From assembly GCF_030227115.1 (NCBI RefSeq), contig NZ_JASSUA010000001.1:2108001-2172000 (forward strand): DNA of 64,000 nucleotides. The letters are read 5' to 3'. The translations under genes and the position numbers were made by a program. Positions 45,628 through 54,445 of the stretch are shown here, piece by piece; within the stretch, counting starts at the first letter, position 1; the number at the start of each line of letters is the position of its first letter. Under the pieces are notes generated by a model. That model was given only the letters and a program-made list of their open reading frames with translations. It did not search any database and was not told the origin of the DNA. The stretch is from Marinobacter sp. SS13-12. Its GTDB lineage: Bacteria; Pseudomonadota; Gammaproteobacteria; Pseudomonadales; Oleiphilaceae.

Positions 45628-46110
45628 ATGCCTTCTTTTGACATAGTTTCTGAAATCGACATGCACGAAGTCACCAACGCCGTGGACCAGGCCAAACGCG
45701 AGCTGGGCAATCGCTGGGACTTCAAGAACGTGGAAGCGGACATCCAGCTGGACGACAAGGGCATTACCATCAGTGCCGAGCAGGAATTCCAGCTGGAACA
45801 GCTGATGGACATGCTGCGAATGGCCTTTGCCAAACGCAACATCGATGCCCGGGCGCTGGCGGAAGATGGCGAGAGCAAGTCCGGCAAGCTCGTCAAACAG
45901 CATCTATTACTGAAGCAGGGCATCGAGACCGACATGGCCAAGAAGATCGTCAAGATGATCAAGGACGGCAAACTGAAGGTCCAGGCCAGCATCGAGGGCG
46001 ACAAGGTGCGGGTCAAAGGCAAGAAGCGTGACGACCTGCAAACGGCGATTGCCCTGCTGAAAGAAGCCGAGCTGGACGTGCCGTTGCAATTCAACAATTT
46101 CCGCGACTGA
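45628..46110 (+). CDS. yajQ: YajQ-family nucleotide-binding protein
   Basis: A 160-residue protein that matches YajQ along its length: '[20 protein letters not shown]' at the start, '[10 protein letters not shown]' and '[20 protein letters not shown]' in the middle, and '[15 protein letters not shown]' near the end. Two ferredoxin-like repeats are expected. Some members bind cyclic di-GMP and act with transcription factors; the Escherichia coli protein binds nucleotides or RNA. It is cytoplasmic. 15 nt separate its stop from the probable start of the AmpG-like gene, so the two are likely one operon. Confidence 0.95.
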   Translation: MPSFDIVSEIDMHEVTNAVDQAKRELGNRWDFKNVEADIQLDDKGITISAEQEFQLEQLMDMLRMAFAKRNIDARALAEDGESKSGKLVKQHLLLKQGIETDMAKKIVKMIKDGKLKVQASIEGDKVRVKGKKRDDLQTAIALLKEAELDVPLQFNNFRD

Positions 46111-46125
46111 TTCGGGGGCTGAACC

Positions 46126-47526
46126 ATCTTATCCGGCAGCAACCTGGCACTGCTCAGGGAATCCGTTTACACCTATACCCGCTGGCAGGTCATCGCGCTC
46201 CTGTTTCTGGGCTTTTCCGCGGGCCTGCCATTCCTGCTGGTATTCTCGACGCTGAATGCACGGCTGGCGGATGTTGGAGTGGAAACCGCTACCATCGGGT
46301 TCTTCAGTTGGCTGGGCATTACCTACTCGATCAAGGTGTTCTGGGCTCCGGTGGTGGATCGGGTGAAGCTGCCCATCCTCGACAAACTGCTGGGCAAGCG
46401 CCGTAGCTGGATATTGCTGGCGCAGGCAGGCATTGCTACCGGTCTTTACCTGATGGCGCACGTTGACGCCACCGTCGCGCCGGAAATGATGGCGTTCTGT
46501 GGCCTGCTGGTGGCTTTCTCCTCTGCCACCCAGGATGTGGCTATTGATGCCTACCGCATCGAGATTGCCGAAGAGCGGCTGCAGGCGGCGTTGGCGGCTA
46601 CCTATATCTTCGGTTACCGACTGGCGCTGCTGGTAGCCGGGGCCGGGGCCCTGTACCTGGCGGAATTCTGGTCCTGGCAGGTGTCCTACGAGGTGATGGC
46701 GCTGCTGGTCGGCGTGGGTACGGCGACTGTACTCATCGTGCGGGAGCCCGCAGTCAATCACTTCGCCGCCGCCCAGGACATCGCCGACAAGATCGAACAC
46801 GAAGCCAGCAAACGCACCCACCTGAACCCTCGTCTGGCGCGGTTTATCGGCTGGTTCTATGCTGCGGTGGCCGGGCCGTTCCTGGATTTCTTCCGCCGTT
46901 ACAAGGAACTGGCGATCCTGATTCTGGTGATGGTGGCGGTGTACCGCATATCGGACATCGCCATGGGCGTGATGGCCAACCCCTTCTACCTGGACTTTAT
47001 GGGCTTCTCCAAAACCCAGGTGGCGGATGTGACCAAGATCTTCGGTTTCTTTATGACCATCGCCGGCTCTCTGGTAGGTGGTGTGCTGGTAGTGCGCTAT
47101 GGCGTGCGCAAGATACTGCTCACCGGGGCTATCATGACGGCGGCCACCAACCTGTTGTTTGTGGTTCTGGCGCAATACCCCCCGAATATCGCCACACTGG
47201 CGCTGGTGGTCAGCGCCGACAACCTCAGTGGCGGTATCGCCAACGTGGCACTCATCGCCTGGCTCTCCAGCATGACCAGCGCGGCCTTCACCGCAACCCA
47301 GTACGCGCTGTTCAGTTCGTTGATGACGTTGCCGGGTAAATTTATTGGTGGTTTCTCGGGCATGGTGGTGGCCGGCTTCGGATACGGGGAGTTCTTCCTG
47401 GTGGCGGGGCTGATGGGCATACCCGCTATACTGTTAGCCTGGTTTATGATCCGCAAAGGCGAACGCCTGGATGCCCTCGCACCCCGCAACGAAGAAGTCG
47501 AAGACGAACCCCGTAGGTCGGATTAG
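46126..47526 (+). CDS. ampG: AmpG-family MFS permease with a probable ATC start
   Basis: A transporter of about 466 residues with 12 helices, of the AmpG muropeptide permease family ('FLGFSAGLPFLLVFSTLNARL', 'SATQDVAIDAYRIE', 'LFSSLMTLPGKFIGGFSG'). It would import anhydromuropeptides for cell-wall recycling. The first in-frame ATG/GTG/TTG is far inside helix 2. Between the stop at 46120 and that ATG (46279) the frame encodes helix 1 but has no standard start. GGGGG at 46114 is seven bases before ATC 46126, so ATC is the best candidate. The last codons and the TAG stop come from a REP element, so the C-terminus 'RRSD' is REP-derived. Confidence 0.78.
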   Translation: MLSGSNLALLRESVYTYTRWQVIALLFLGFSAGLPFLLVFSTLNARLADVGVETATIGFFSWLGITYSIKVFWAPVVDRVKLPILDKLLGKRRSWILLAQAGIATGLYLMAHVDATVAPEMMAFCGLLVAFSSATQDVAIDAYRIEIAEERLQAALAATYIFGYRLALLVAGAGALYLAEFWSWQVSYEVMALLVGVGTATVLIVREPAVNHFAAAQDIADKIEHEASKRTHLNPRLARFIGWFYAAVAGPFLDFFRRYKELAILILVMVAVYRISDIAMGVMANPFYLDFMGFSKTQVADVTKIFGFFMTIAGSLVGGVLVVRYGVRKILLTGAIMTAATNLLFVVLAQYPPNIATLALVVSADNLSGGIANVALIAWLSSMTSAAFTATQYALFSSLMTLPGKFIGGFSGMVVAGFGYGEFFLVAGLMGIPAILLAWFMIRKGERLDALAPRNEEVEDEPRRSD

Positions 47527-47787
47527 GCCTTCAGGCCGTAATCCGACACCTGATAGCCTGATGGGTCTGGTGGCTGGCCAGGCGGCGGGGGTACCTTTTC
47601 TTTGGAAAAAGAACTCGCTTTGCTCAGACATCTTTTTCTGGCAGAAAAGGTACCCCCGCCGCCAGGCCGATTCCGGCTTTGCGGGTAATGTCGGCAATTG
47701 TCGGATTACGCTTCGCTAATCCGACCTACGATTTCCCAGGCGGATGGATCCCGCGTAGGTCGGATTAGCCGAAGGCGTAATCCGACA
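47513..47787. repeat. Composite repeat: REP(+) / long hairpin / REP(-) / REP(+), copy 3
   Basis: REP copies at 47513-47548 (+), 47699-47729 (-) and 47755-47787 (+). Hairpin arms 47576-47601 and 47643-47668 pair at 25 of 26 positions. The first REP overlaps the end of the AmpG-like gene and supplies its stop codon. Confidence 0.93.
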
Positions 47788-47817
47788 ACCCAAACCTAAG
47801 CCAAACTCCAAAACACT

Positions 47818-48129
47818 ATGACCGAACCCACCAAAGACCAAAAAATCTGGCAAGTCGTCGCCGCCATCCCCGCCGGCAAGGTCGCCAGCTACGGCCAGAT
47901 CGCTGACATGGCTGGCCTCGGGCGCCAGGCTCGATACATAGGCAAGGCTCTGGGCAAACTTCCTGAGGGGCACTCTATTCCCTGGTATCGGGTGATCCGA
48001 AGCAATGGGCAGATCGCATTTCCCATCGGCAGTGAGGCGTTTGAAATTCAGGCTCAGAGTTTGCGGGAGGAGGGGGTTATGGTGGTTGATGGCAGGGTGT
48101 CGATGCGGGAGTTTGGGTGGCGGCCGTAG
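47818..48129 (+). CDS. Alkyltransferase-like protein (ATL, MGMT family)
   Basis: A 103-residue protein of the O6-alkylguanine alkyltransferase DNA-binding fold ('IPAGKVASYGQIADMAGLGRQARYIGKAL'). The active-site 'PCHR' of MGMT reads 'PWYR' here, with Trp56 in the Cys position, so it cannot accept alkyl groups. ATL proteins bind O6-alkylguanine, flip the base, and hand the lesion to nucleotide excision repair. Length and motif are as in Escherichia coli YbaZ. It is flanked on both sides by REP elements, 30 bases from each. Confidence 0.93.
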   Translation: MTEPTKDQKIWQVVAAIPAGKVASYGQIADMAGLGRQARYIGKALGKLPEGHSIPWYRVIRSNGQIAFPIGSEAFEIQAQSLREEGVMVVDGRVSMREFGWRP

Positions 48130-48154
48130 GTTTTGGGGGTGATTTTTGGGCTTG

Positions 48155-48236
48155 TGTCGGATTACGGCCCGGAGGGCCTAATCCGACCTACGTAGACCCA
48201 TTGCGGTAGGTCGGATTAGCGAAGCGTAATCCGACA
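48155..48236. repeat. REP doublet (-)(+) flanking the RAYT gene
   Basis: Minus copy 48155-48191 (palindromic loop GGCCCGGAGGGCC) and plus copy 48206-48236, 14 bases apart. It ends 11 bp from the stop codon of the minus-strand RAYT gene. Confidence 0.95.
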
Positions 48237-48246
48237 ACTCACAGGC

Positions 48247-48765
48247 TTACTCGCTCCCAACCCCCTCAAGCTCTGCTTCATTAATTCCCCAATCCACCGG
48301 CAAAACCCCCTCCCTGACAAACCGGTGAAAACTCGAGTACGGCCAATCAATCGCGCGTGCCACATAGCCGTGTTTGACAGGGTTGTAGTGGATATAATCA
48401 ACATGCCGGTTGAAGTCGTTTTCGTCCCTGATGGTGTGTTCCCAGTAGCGCTTTTGCCAGAGTGATTTGGGCTTGCCGGGTTTGCCCGTTGAGTGCTGCT
48501 GGAAACTCTTGGTGAATCCGCCTTTAACCAGGCGCCACCGGGTGGAGTAGTTGGTGTCATCGGCTGGTAACGTCCAGAGGCAGTGGATGTGGTCGGGGAG
48601 GACAACCATCGCGTCGATGGTGAAGGGGCGGCGGTTGATGACGTTGCGGAGGGTAGTTCGCAGGCGTTGGACGGCGGCGGGGTTGTTGAAGAGTGGGGTG
48701 CGGTTGGCGGTTACGACGGTGAAAAAGTAGGTGCCGCCAGGGAGGCGGTTGCGGCGGTAGTTCAT
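48247..48765 (-). CDS. REP-associated tyrosine transposase (RAYT, Y1/HUH)
   Basis: A 172-residue protein from the second of two adjacent ATGs (48765; AGGA six bases upstream). The N-terminus 'NYRRNRLPGGTYFFTVVTAN' is the RAYT signature. 'LPDHIHCLW' gives the HUH metal site (His59, His61), and 'DYIHYNPVKHGYV' holds the catalytic Tyr (about 124). RAYTs are single-domain relatives of IS200/IS605 TnpA that cut REP DNA and are thought to spread REPs. It is bordered by REP copies on both sides and is the only transposase-like gene in the REP-rich zone, so it is the likely driver of the 22 copies here. Confidence 0.95.
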   Translation of the reverse strand: MNYRRNRLPGGTYFFTVVTANRTPLFNNPAAVQRLRTTLRNVINRRPFTIDAMVVLPDHIHCLWTLPADDTNYSTRWRLVKGGFTKSFQQHSTGKPGKPKSLWQKRYWEHTIRDENDFNRHVDYIHYNPVKHGYVARAIDWPYSSFHRFVREGVLPVDWGINEAELEGVGSE

Positions 48766-48823
48766 CATACGTCCTTGTATGGTTTGGTGGTGTTTTTGGG
48801 TTTTGGCAGTTGTGTTTGGCATT

Positions 48824-48854
48824 TGTCGGATTACGCTTTGCTAATCCGACCTAC
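48824..48854 (-). repeat. Single REP copy upstream of the RAYT gene
   Basis: One REP in minus orientation (TGTCGGATTACGC to GCTAATCCGACCTAC), about 60 bases before the RAYT start codon, in its likely promoter/leader region. Confidence 0.93.
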
Positions 48855-48874
48855 GTTAATCACGGAGTGCAGTC

Positions 48875-48968
48875 GGGCAGGGGGTGGAGGTATTTTTTCT
48901 GCCGGAAAAAGGTGTCTGAGCGCAGCGAGTTCTTTTTCCGGCAGAAAAAATACCTCCACCCCCTGTCC
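48875..48968 (-). repeat. Long hairpin of the composite-repeat type, reverse orientation, copy 4
   Basis: Arms 48875-48905 and 48938-48968 pair at 30 of 31 positions. The centre contains the reverse complement of the core found in the composites (AGCGAGTTCTTTTTCC). The arm sequence differs completely from the other three copies in its outer part, but the two arms still match each other. It lies between the RAYT leader and the convergent end of the SDR gene. Confidence 0.9.
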
Positions 48969-49012
48969 AGCCCCCAAACCCGCAGGCAAGGAAGGCCAGT
49001 ACAGGTCAGAAG

Positions 49013-49774
49013 TTAGAGCCTAAGCGCCCCGTCGACTTCGATCATCCGCCCGGACATGTAATCATTCTCGAAGATAAACGCAGCAGCGGAGGCAATTTCC
49101 TCTGGCTTGCCCATGCGCTTCAGGGGAATGCCGGCGGTCATTTTCTCCAGGGCTTCCGGCTTCATGGAGGCGGTCATCTCGGTTTCGATAAAGCCCGGTG
49201 CGATGCCCATGCAGCGGATGCCGTTGCGGGCGAGTTCCTTGGCCCAGACCGGAACCAGGGCTGAAACACCGGCCTTGGCGGCGGAATAGTTGCTCTGGCC
49301 CATGTTGCCGGCGCGAGAAATAGAAGCGATGTTGATGATCACGCCCTGGTCACCGTTCTTGATCATCTGCGTGGATGCCTCGCGGCCGCACAGGAAAACG
49401 CCCGTCAGGTTCACATCAATCACCGCCTGCCACTGGGACAGCTCCATGCGCTTCTCTACCTCGCCGTCCTTGCCCTTGACCATCAACCCGTCACGCAGGA
49501 TGCCCGCGTTGTTGATCAGCCCGTTCAGTTGGCCGAAATCCCTCACGATGGTTTCAAAAGTCCTTTCTACGTCCTCTTCCTTCGCCACGTTACAGACGTA
49601 GGTTCTGACGTCGCCACCGGCTTTGTCGCATGCAGCCGCAGCTTCTTCCAGCTTTTCCGGCATCAGGTCGATCAGCGCCAGGCGGGCGCCTTTGTCGGCC
49701 AGGTATTCAGCCATCGCACGGCCGAGGCCCTGGCCGCCACCGGTAATTGCAATCACGGAATCTTGAAGTTTCAT
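49013..49774 (-). CDS. SDR-family oxidoreductase (FabG-like)
   Basis: A 253-residue classical SDR from ATG 49774; the frame extends upstream without a start signal. 'VIAITGGGQGLGRAM' is the cofactor loop, 'NNAGI' the structural motif, and Ser plus 'YSAAK' the catalytic set. The C-terminus 'GIAPGFIETEMTASM' and 'YMSGRMIEVDGALRL' resemble 3-oxoacyl-ACP reductases. It probably reduces 3-oxoacyl-ACP/CoA or a similar keto substrate with NADPH in the cytoplasm. It stands alone, so a specific pathway cannot be named and I give no symbol. Divergent from fxsA. Confidence 0.85.
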   Translation of the reverse strand: MKLQDSVIAITGGGQGLGRAMAEYLADKGARLALIDLMPEKLEEAAAACDKAGGDVRTYVCNVAKEEDVERTFETIVRDFGQLNGLINNAGILRDGLMVKGKDGEVEKRMELSQWQAVIDVNLTGVFLCGREASTQMIKNGDQGVIINIASISRAGNMGQSNYSAAKAGVSALVPVWAKELARNGIRCMGIAPGFIETEMTASMKPEALEKMTAGIPLKRMGKPEEIASAAAFIFENDYMSGRMIEVDGALRL

Positions 49775-49870
49775 GTTTTGCCCTAAGGTAATGAATAAAC
49801 AAGCGAGGCGAGTATACCAGAGCTGGTTACTGCCGCCGCAATCAGACACAGCGCACCCCGGGAGGCTCTT

Positions 49871-50431
49871 TTGGGCGTTTTTCTGTTTTTATTCATCGTC
49901 ATGCCCATTGTGGAAATGACGATTCTGATCAAGGTGGGAACCCTCATCGGCGCCCTGAATACCGTAGGCCTGGTATTGCTGACGGCCGTTATTGGTGCCG
50001 CGTTGTTGCGGCAGCAGGGGCTCGCAACGTTGCTGAAAGCCAACCAGCGACTCAATAGCGGCGAATTGCCAGCGAGGGAGGTCGCTGAAGGACTGATTCT
50101 GGCGGTGGGTGGCGCCTTGCTGCTGACTCCCGGCTTTGTAACCGACACCATTGGCTTCCTTTGCCTGATTCCGGGCTCCCGCCACTGGCTAGCCGCCCAG
50201 GCACTCAAGCGCATGGTGGTGGCCGGCCAGGGCAGCAGTTTCACCTTTACCGCCGGCCAGCGCGGACCGTTCGGGGGCCAAGGGCCTTTTGGTGGTCGTG
50301 AGAGGCCGTTTGGCCGTCAGAGCCCCTTCGACCGGAACGGTGACATCATAGAGGGGGAGTATCGGGACGAAACAGAGCATGACCATCAGCGCCTGGACCG
50401 CAACGATGACGATTCGCCGGAAAAAAAGTGA
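49871..50431 (+). CDS. fxsA: FxsA family membrane protein
   Basis: A 186-residue protein. The start is TTG at 49871 with GGAGG five bases upstream. Three to four hydrophobic segments occupy residues 1-115 ('FLFLFIVMPIVEMTILI', 'GLVLLTAVIGAALL', 'LTPGFVTDTIGFLCLIPGSR'). The tail is polar with repeated 'GPFGG/RPFG' units (about 130-155) and an acidic end. FxsA, named for suppressing F-plasmid exclusion of phage T7, is a conserved inner-membrane protein usually located next to groESL, as here. Its normal function is not settled. Confidence 0.92.
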   Translation: MGVFLFLFIVMPIVEMTILIKVGTLIGALNTVGLVLLTAVIGAALLRQQGLATLLKANQRLNSGELPAREVAEGLILAVGGALLLTPGFVTDTIGFLCLIPGSRHWLAAQALKRMVVAGQGSSFTFTAGQRGPFGGQGPFGGRERPFGRQSPFDRNGDIIEGEYRDETEHDHQRLDRNDDDSPEKK

Positions 50432-50450
50432 AAATTTTTTGCGCCAAGTA

Positions 50451-50477
50451 TTGAAAACGAATGCGCCACCCCCACAT
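50451..50477 (+). promoter_or_regulatory. Sigma-32 (heat-shock) promoter for groESL
   Basis: TTGAAA, 13 bases, CCCCACAT. This matches the sigma-32 pattern (CTTGAAA, 12-15 bases, CCCCATNT) closely. The site lies 116-142 bases upstream of the groES ATG. No CIRCE-type inverted repeat was seen. Confidence 0.78.
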
Positions 50478-50592
50478 AGGTCTCACAAGTTCGCTGCGGG
50501 CCAATAACCGCTGTAAAACAGTTGGTTAAAAGCCCCGGCTTTTAACGCAACCATCATTGCCAAACCTAACCTGACATTGGAGATATCGAGCA

Positions 50593-50880
50593 ATGAAAAT
50601 ACGTCCGCTACACGATCGTGTTGTCGTGCGCCGTAAGGAAGAAGAAGAGAAAACAGCTGGTGGCATCGTGCTGCCGGGTAATGCCAAAGAGAAGCCGTCC
50701 CAGGGTGAAGTTATCGCCGTAGGCAACGGCCGTATTCTCGACAATGGCGAAACCCGTGCACTGGCGGTCAAGGTTGGTGACACCGTAGTCTTTGGTCAGT
50801 ATGCCGGTAATACCGTGAAGGTTGACGGCGAAGACCTGCTCATCATGAGCGAAAACGACATTTTCGGCGTTCTCGAGTAA
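50593..50880 (+). CDS. groES: Co-chaperonin GroES
   Basis: A 95-residue protein with the usual start '[21 protein letters not shown]', the mobile loop '[20 protein letters not shown]' (about 20-39) and '[10 protein letters not shown]'. It forms the heptameric lid of the GroEL cage for ATP-dependent protein folding. Only 65 bases separate it from groEL, so they form one operon under the heat-shock promoter upstream. Confidence 0.98.
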   Translation: MKIRPLHDRVVVRRKEEEEKTAGGIVLPGNAKEKPSQGEVIAVGNGRILDNGETRALAVKVGDTVVFGQYAGNTVKVDGEDLLIMSENDIFGVLE

Positions 50881-50927
50881 GCACTCGGTTACGCAGCAAT
50901 CCGATTGAACGAACAAATTGGGTTTAA

Positions 50928-52598
<1,671 letters not shown>

Positions 52599-52660
52599 TG
52601 CCGGCCTGACCCGGACTGTTTCTCATTTTTTGAGGAATGGCCCCATAAAGCCATAAAAAA

Positions 52661-52694
52661 CCCCGCGTCGGTTCACACTGACGCGGGGTTTTTT
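52661..52694 (+). terminator. Rho-independent terminator after groEL
   Basis: CCCCGCGTC, 10-nt loop, GACGCGGGG, then TTTTTT; six A precede the stem. It lies 62 bases behind the groEL stop codon and may act in both directions. Confidence 0.93.
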
Positions 52695-52766
52695 GTTTTT
52701 TTGTCATGAACTTGCGAAAGGGCTTTGTTAGACTCGGCAACCGGCCATTTATCTTTGTGACACTGT

Positions 52767-53561
52767 ATGAGCGAAACCCCCGCAAAAGCCTTTTTCAGAC
52801 CCGGCAAAGTCTTCCTGTTGACCCTTGCCGGTGTGCTGATTTATCTGGTTGCGTTGGTGGTTCTTGTTCCTGCCGGCTGGTTATGGCACCAGGCGTCGGC
52901 TCACATTCAACTTCCGCCGGAAGTTCAGGTCAGGCAGGTATCCGGTAAGGCCTGGTCTGGTGCCGCTGGTGCCGTGGTGGCCGGCTATCCTGTCCGGCTG
53001 GAGTGGCAGCTTGGCATGCCATCTCTATCAGGATTGTCATTACCGGTGGGTTTTTCGCTGGTGACTTCACAATCCTCGGTTGATGGTCGTGTCAGTCTTG
53101 GCTGGCAAGGGGCCGGTACTCTCGATGCAAGGGGCCGGCTGGCAGTCGCCGAATTTGAGGATATGATCCGTCGCAGTGGCGGCGCGGTGATCGAGGGGGA
53201 CGTCACCATTGACCAGCTTGTGCTGTCCTGGCAGGACGGCCGTATCACCGGTGCTGACGGGCTCGGCCGCTGGGCAGGTGGTAAGGTGACCTGGCCCATG
53301 GGGAACAGCGTTGGGCAGGCGGATTTTCCGCCCATGCGGGCGACCCTGGACAGTACCGCTGACGGCGTTGCGCTGGTGGTGGCGCAGCAGGGCGGTGACG
53401 GCCCCGCGGCGGATGCCGAAATACGCTGGAATGGCATGATGGATTTAAGGGTATACAAGCGCATGGTGGATCTGGCCGGTCAACCATGGCCGGACTCCGC
53501 CAGCCCCGACGACGTGGTGTTTCGGGTAAGGCAACCACTGATTCCCGGAGGCGCCCTGTGA
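52767..53561 (+). CDS. gspN: Type II secretion system protein N
   Basis: A 264-residue bitopic inner-membrane protein. One N-terminal helix ('VFLLTLAGVLIYLVALVVLVPAG', about 12-34) is followed by a periplasmic part with 'QVSGKAWSGAAGAVVAGYPVRLEW', typical of GspN. GspN is an accessory protein of type II secretion whose exact role is unclear. It overlaps gspC by 4 nt (GTGA). The order gspN-gspC-gspD is seen in several marine gammaproteobacteria. Confidence 0.88.
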   Translation: MSETPAKAFFRPGKVFLLTLAGVLIYLVALVVLVPAGWLWHQASAHIQLPPEVQVRQVSGKAWSGAAGAVVAGYPVRLEWQLGMPSLSGLSLPVGFSLVTSQSSVDGRVSLGWQGAGTLDARGRLAVAEFEDMIRRSGGAVIEGDVTIDQLVLSWQDGRITGADGLGRWAGGKVTWPMGNSVGQADFPPMRATLDSTADGVALVVAQQGGDGPAADAEIRWNGMMDLRVYKRMVDLAGQPWPDSASPDDVVFRVRQPLIPGGAL

Positions 53562-54415
53562 TAGCAGTAGCGTCTGCGTTTGGCGGCCAGCGAATTCCGC
53601 GTATGCTGGCCAATCTGTTACTGGTTGGTTTGGTGGTTTATCTTGCCTTGGTGTTGGCACAGACTACATGGCTGATCGCCTGGGACGAGCGCCCGGTTAC
53701 GGTGGCGTCGTCCGCTGCAGGTGCCTCCGGCATCGCTGCTGCAACAAGGCGATTGCAACCCCTGGCTGCCCACCAGTTGTTCGGCAGACCTGCGGAGCGG
53801 GCCCGGGTAGCTGAAGTGGTTCGCCGCTCGGCACCGGAGACTCGGCTTAACCTCAGGCTTGAGGGTGTACTGGTAGCAGAGCGCCCGGAAGACTCCGGTG
53901 CTATAGTGGCGGGAAGCAATGGCGTAACAGAGCATTATCGCGTGGGTGATGTCTTGCCCGGCAACGCAGAGCTTTCGGAGGTGGAACCTGGCCGCGTTCT
54001 GATTCGTCGGAATGGCCAGTATGAAAGCCTGACCTTTGATGATGAAGTGCCAGCAGGCCTGGTTGAGGATGTGGAGGAAGAACCGTTAGCTTCTTCCCCG
54101 GAACAGTTCCTCAGTGATGCCAGGGAGCAGCTCGATTCCCAGGGTGTTGCCGCCCTTGCGCCCTATGGCCTGAGCCTGGCGGGCAATGACGGCAGCTCCG
54201 GTTACGTATACGATGGCTCCAATGCCATGCTCAATGCCGTCAGCCTCAGGGCCGGTGACGTGATTACTGCCGTCAATGGCCAGCGCCTGGGTGATCTTGA
54301 GCAGGACATGGCGCTACTGGAAAATTGGCGGTCTGAACCGCAACTGGAAATCGAAATCGAACGGGACGGATCCATTCTGACCGTAAGCTATGCCATACCT
54401 GAACAGTGGCGCTGA
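53558..54415 (+). CDS. gspC: Type II secretion system protein C
   Basis: A 285-residue protein. I place the start at GTG 53558 (GGAGG six bases upstream, GTGA overlap with gspN); the frame is open further upstream but only inside gspN. One N-terminal helix ('MLANLLLVGLVVYLALVLAQ') is followed by the HR domain ('LNLRLEGVLVAERPEDSGAIVAG'). A C-terminal PDZ-like domain (about 190-285, 'LSLAGNDGSSGYVYDGSNAM') completes it. GspC links the inner-membrane platform to the secretin GspD in the periplasm. gspD follows after 30 nt. Confidence 0.9.
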   Translation: MIAVASAFGGQRIPRMLANLLLVGLVVYLALVLAQTTWLIAWDERPVTVASSAAGASGIAAATRRLQPLAAHQLFGRPAERARVAEVVRRSAPETRLNLRLEGVLVAERPEDSGAIVAGSNGVTEHYRVGDVLPGNAELSEVEPGRVLIRRNGQYESLTFDDEVPAGLVEDVEEEPLASSPEQFLSDAREQLDSQGVAALAPYGLSLAGNDGSSGYVYDGSNAMLNAVSLRAGDVITAVNGQRLGDLEQDMALLENWRSEPQLEIEIERDGSILTVSYAIPEQWR

Positions 54416-54445
54416 ACGGATTTAACAATAGGACAAGAACGCCAG

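Noticed and set aside
46129-47175. Minus-strand frame of 348 codons opposite the AmpG-like gene
   Set aside because: The composition is His/Gln/Arg-rich with no motif; the plus strand encodes a clear 12-helix permease.
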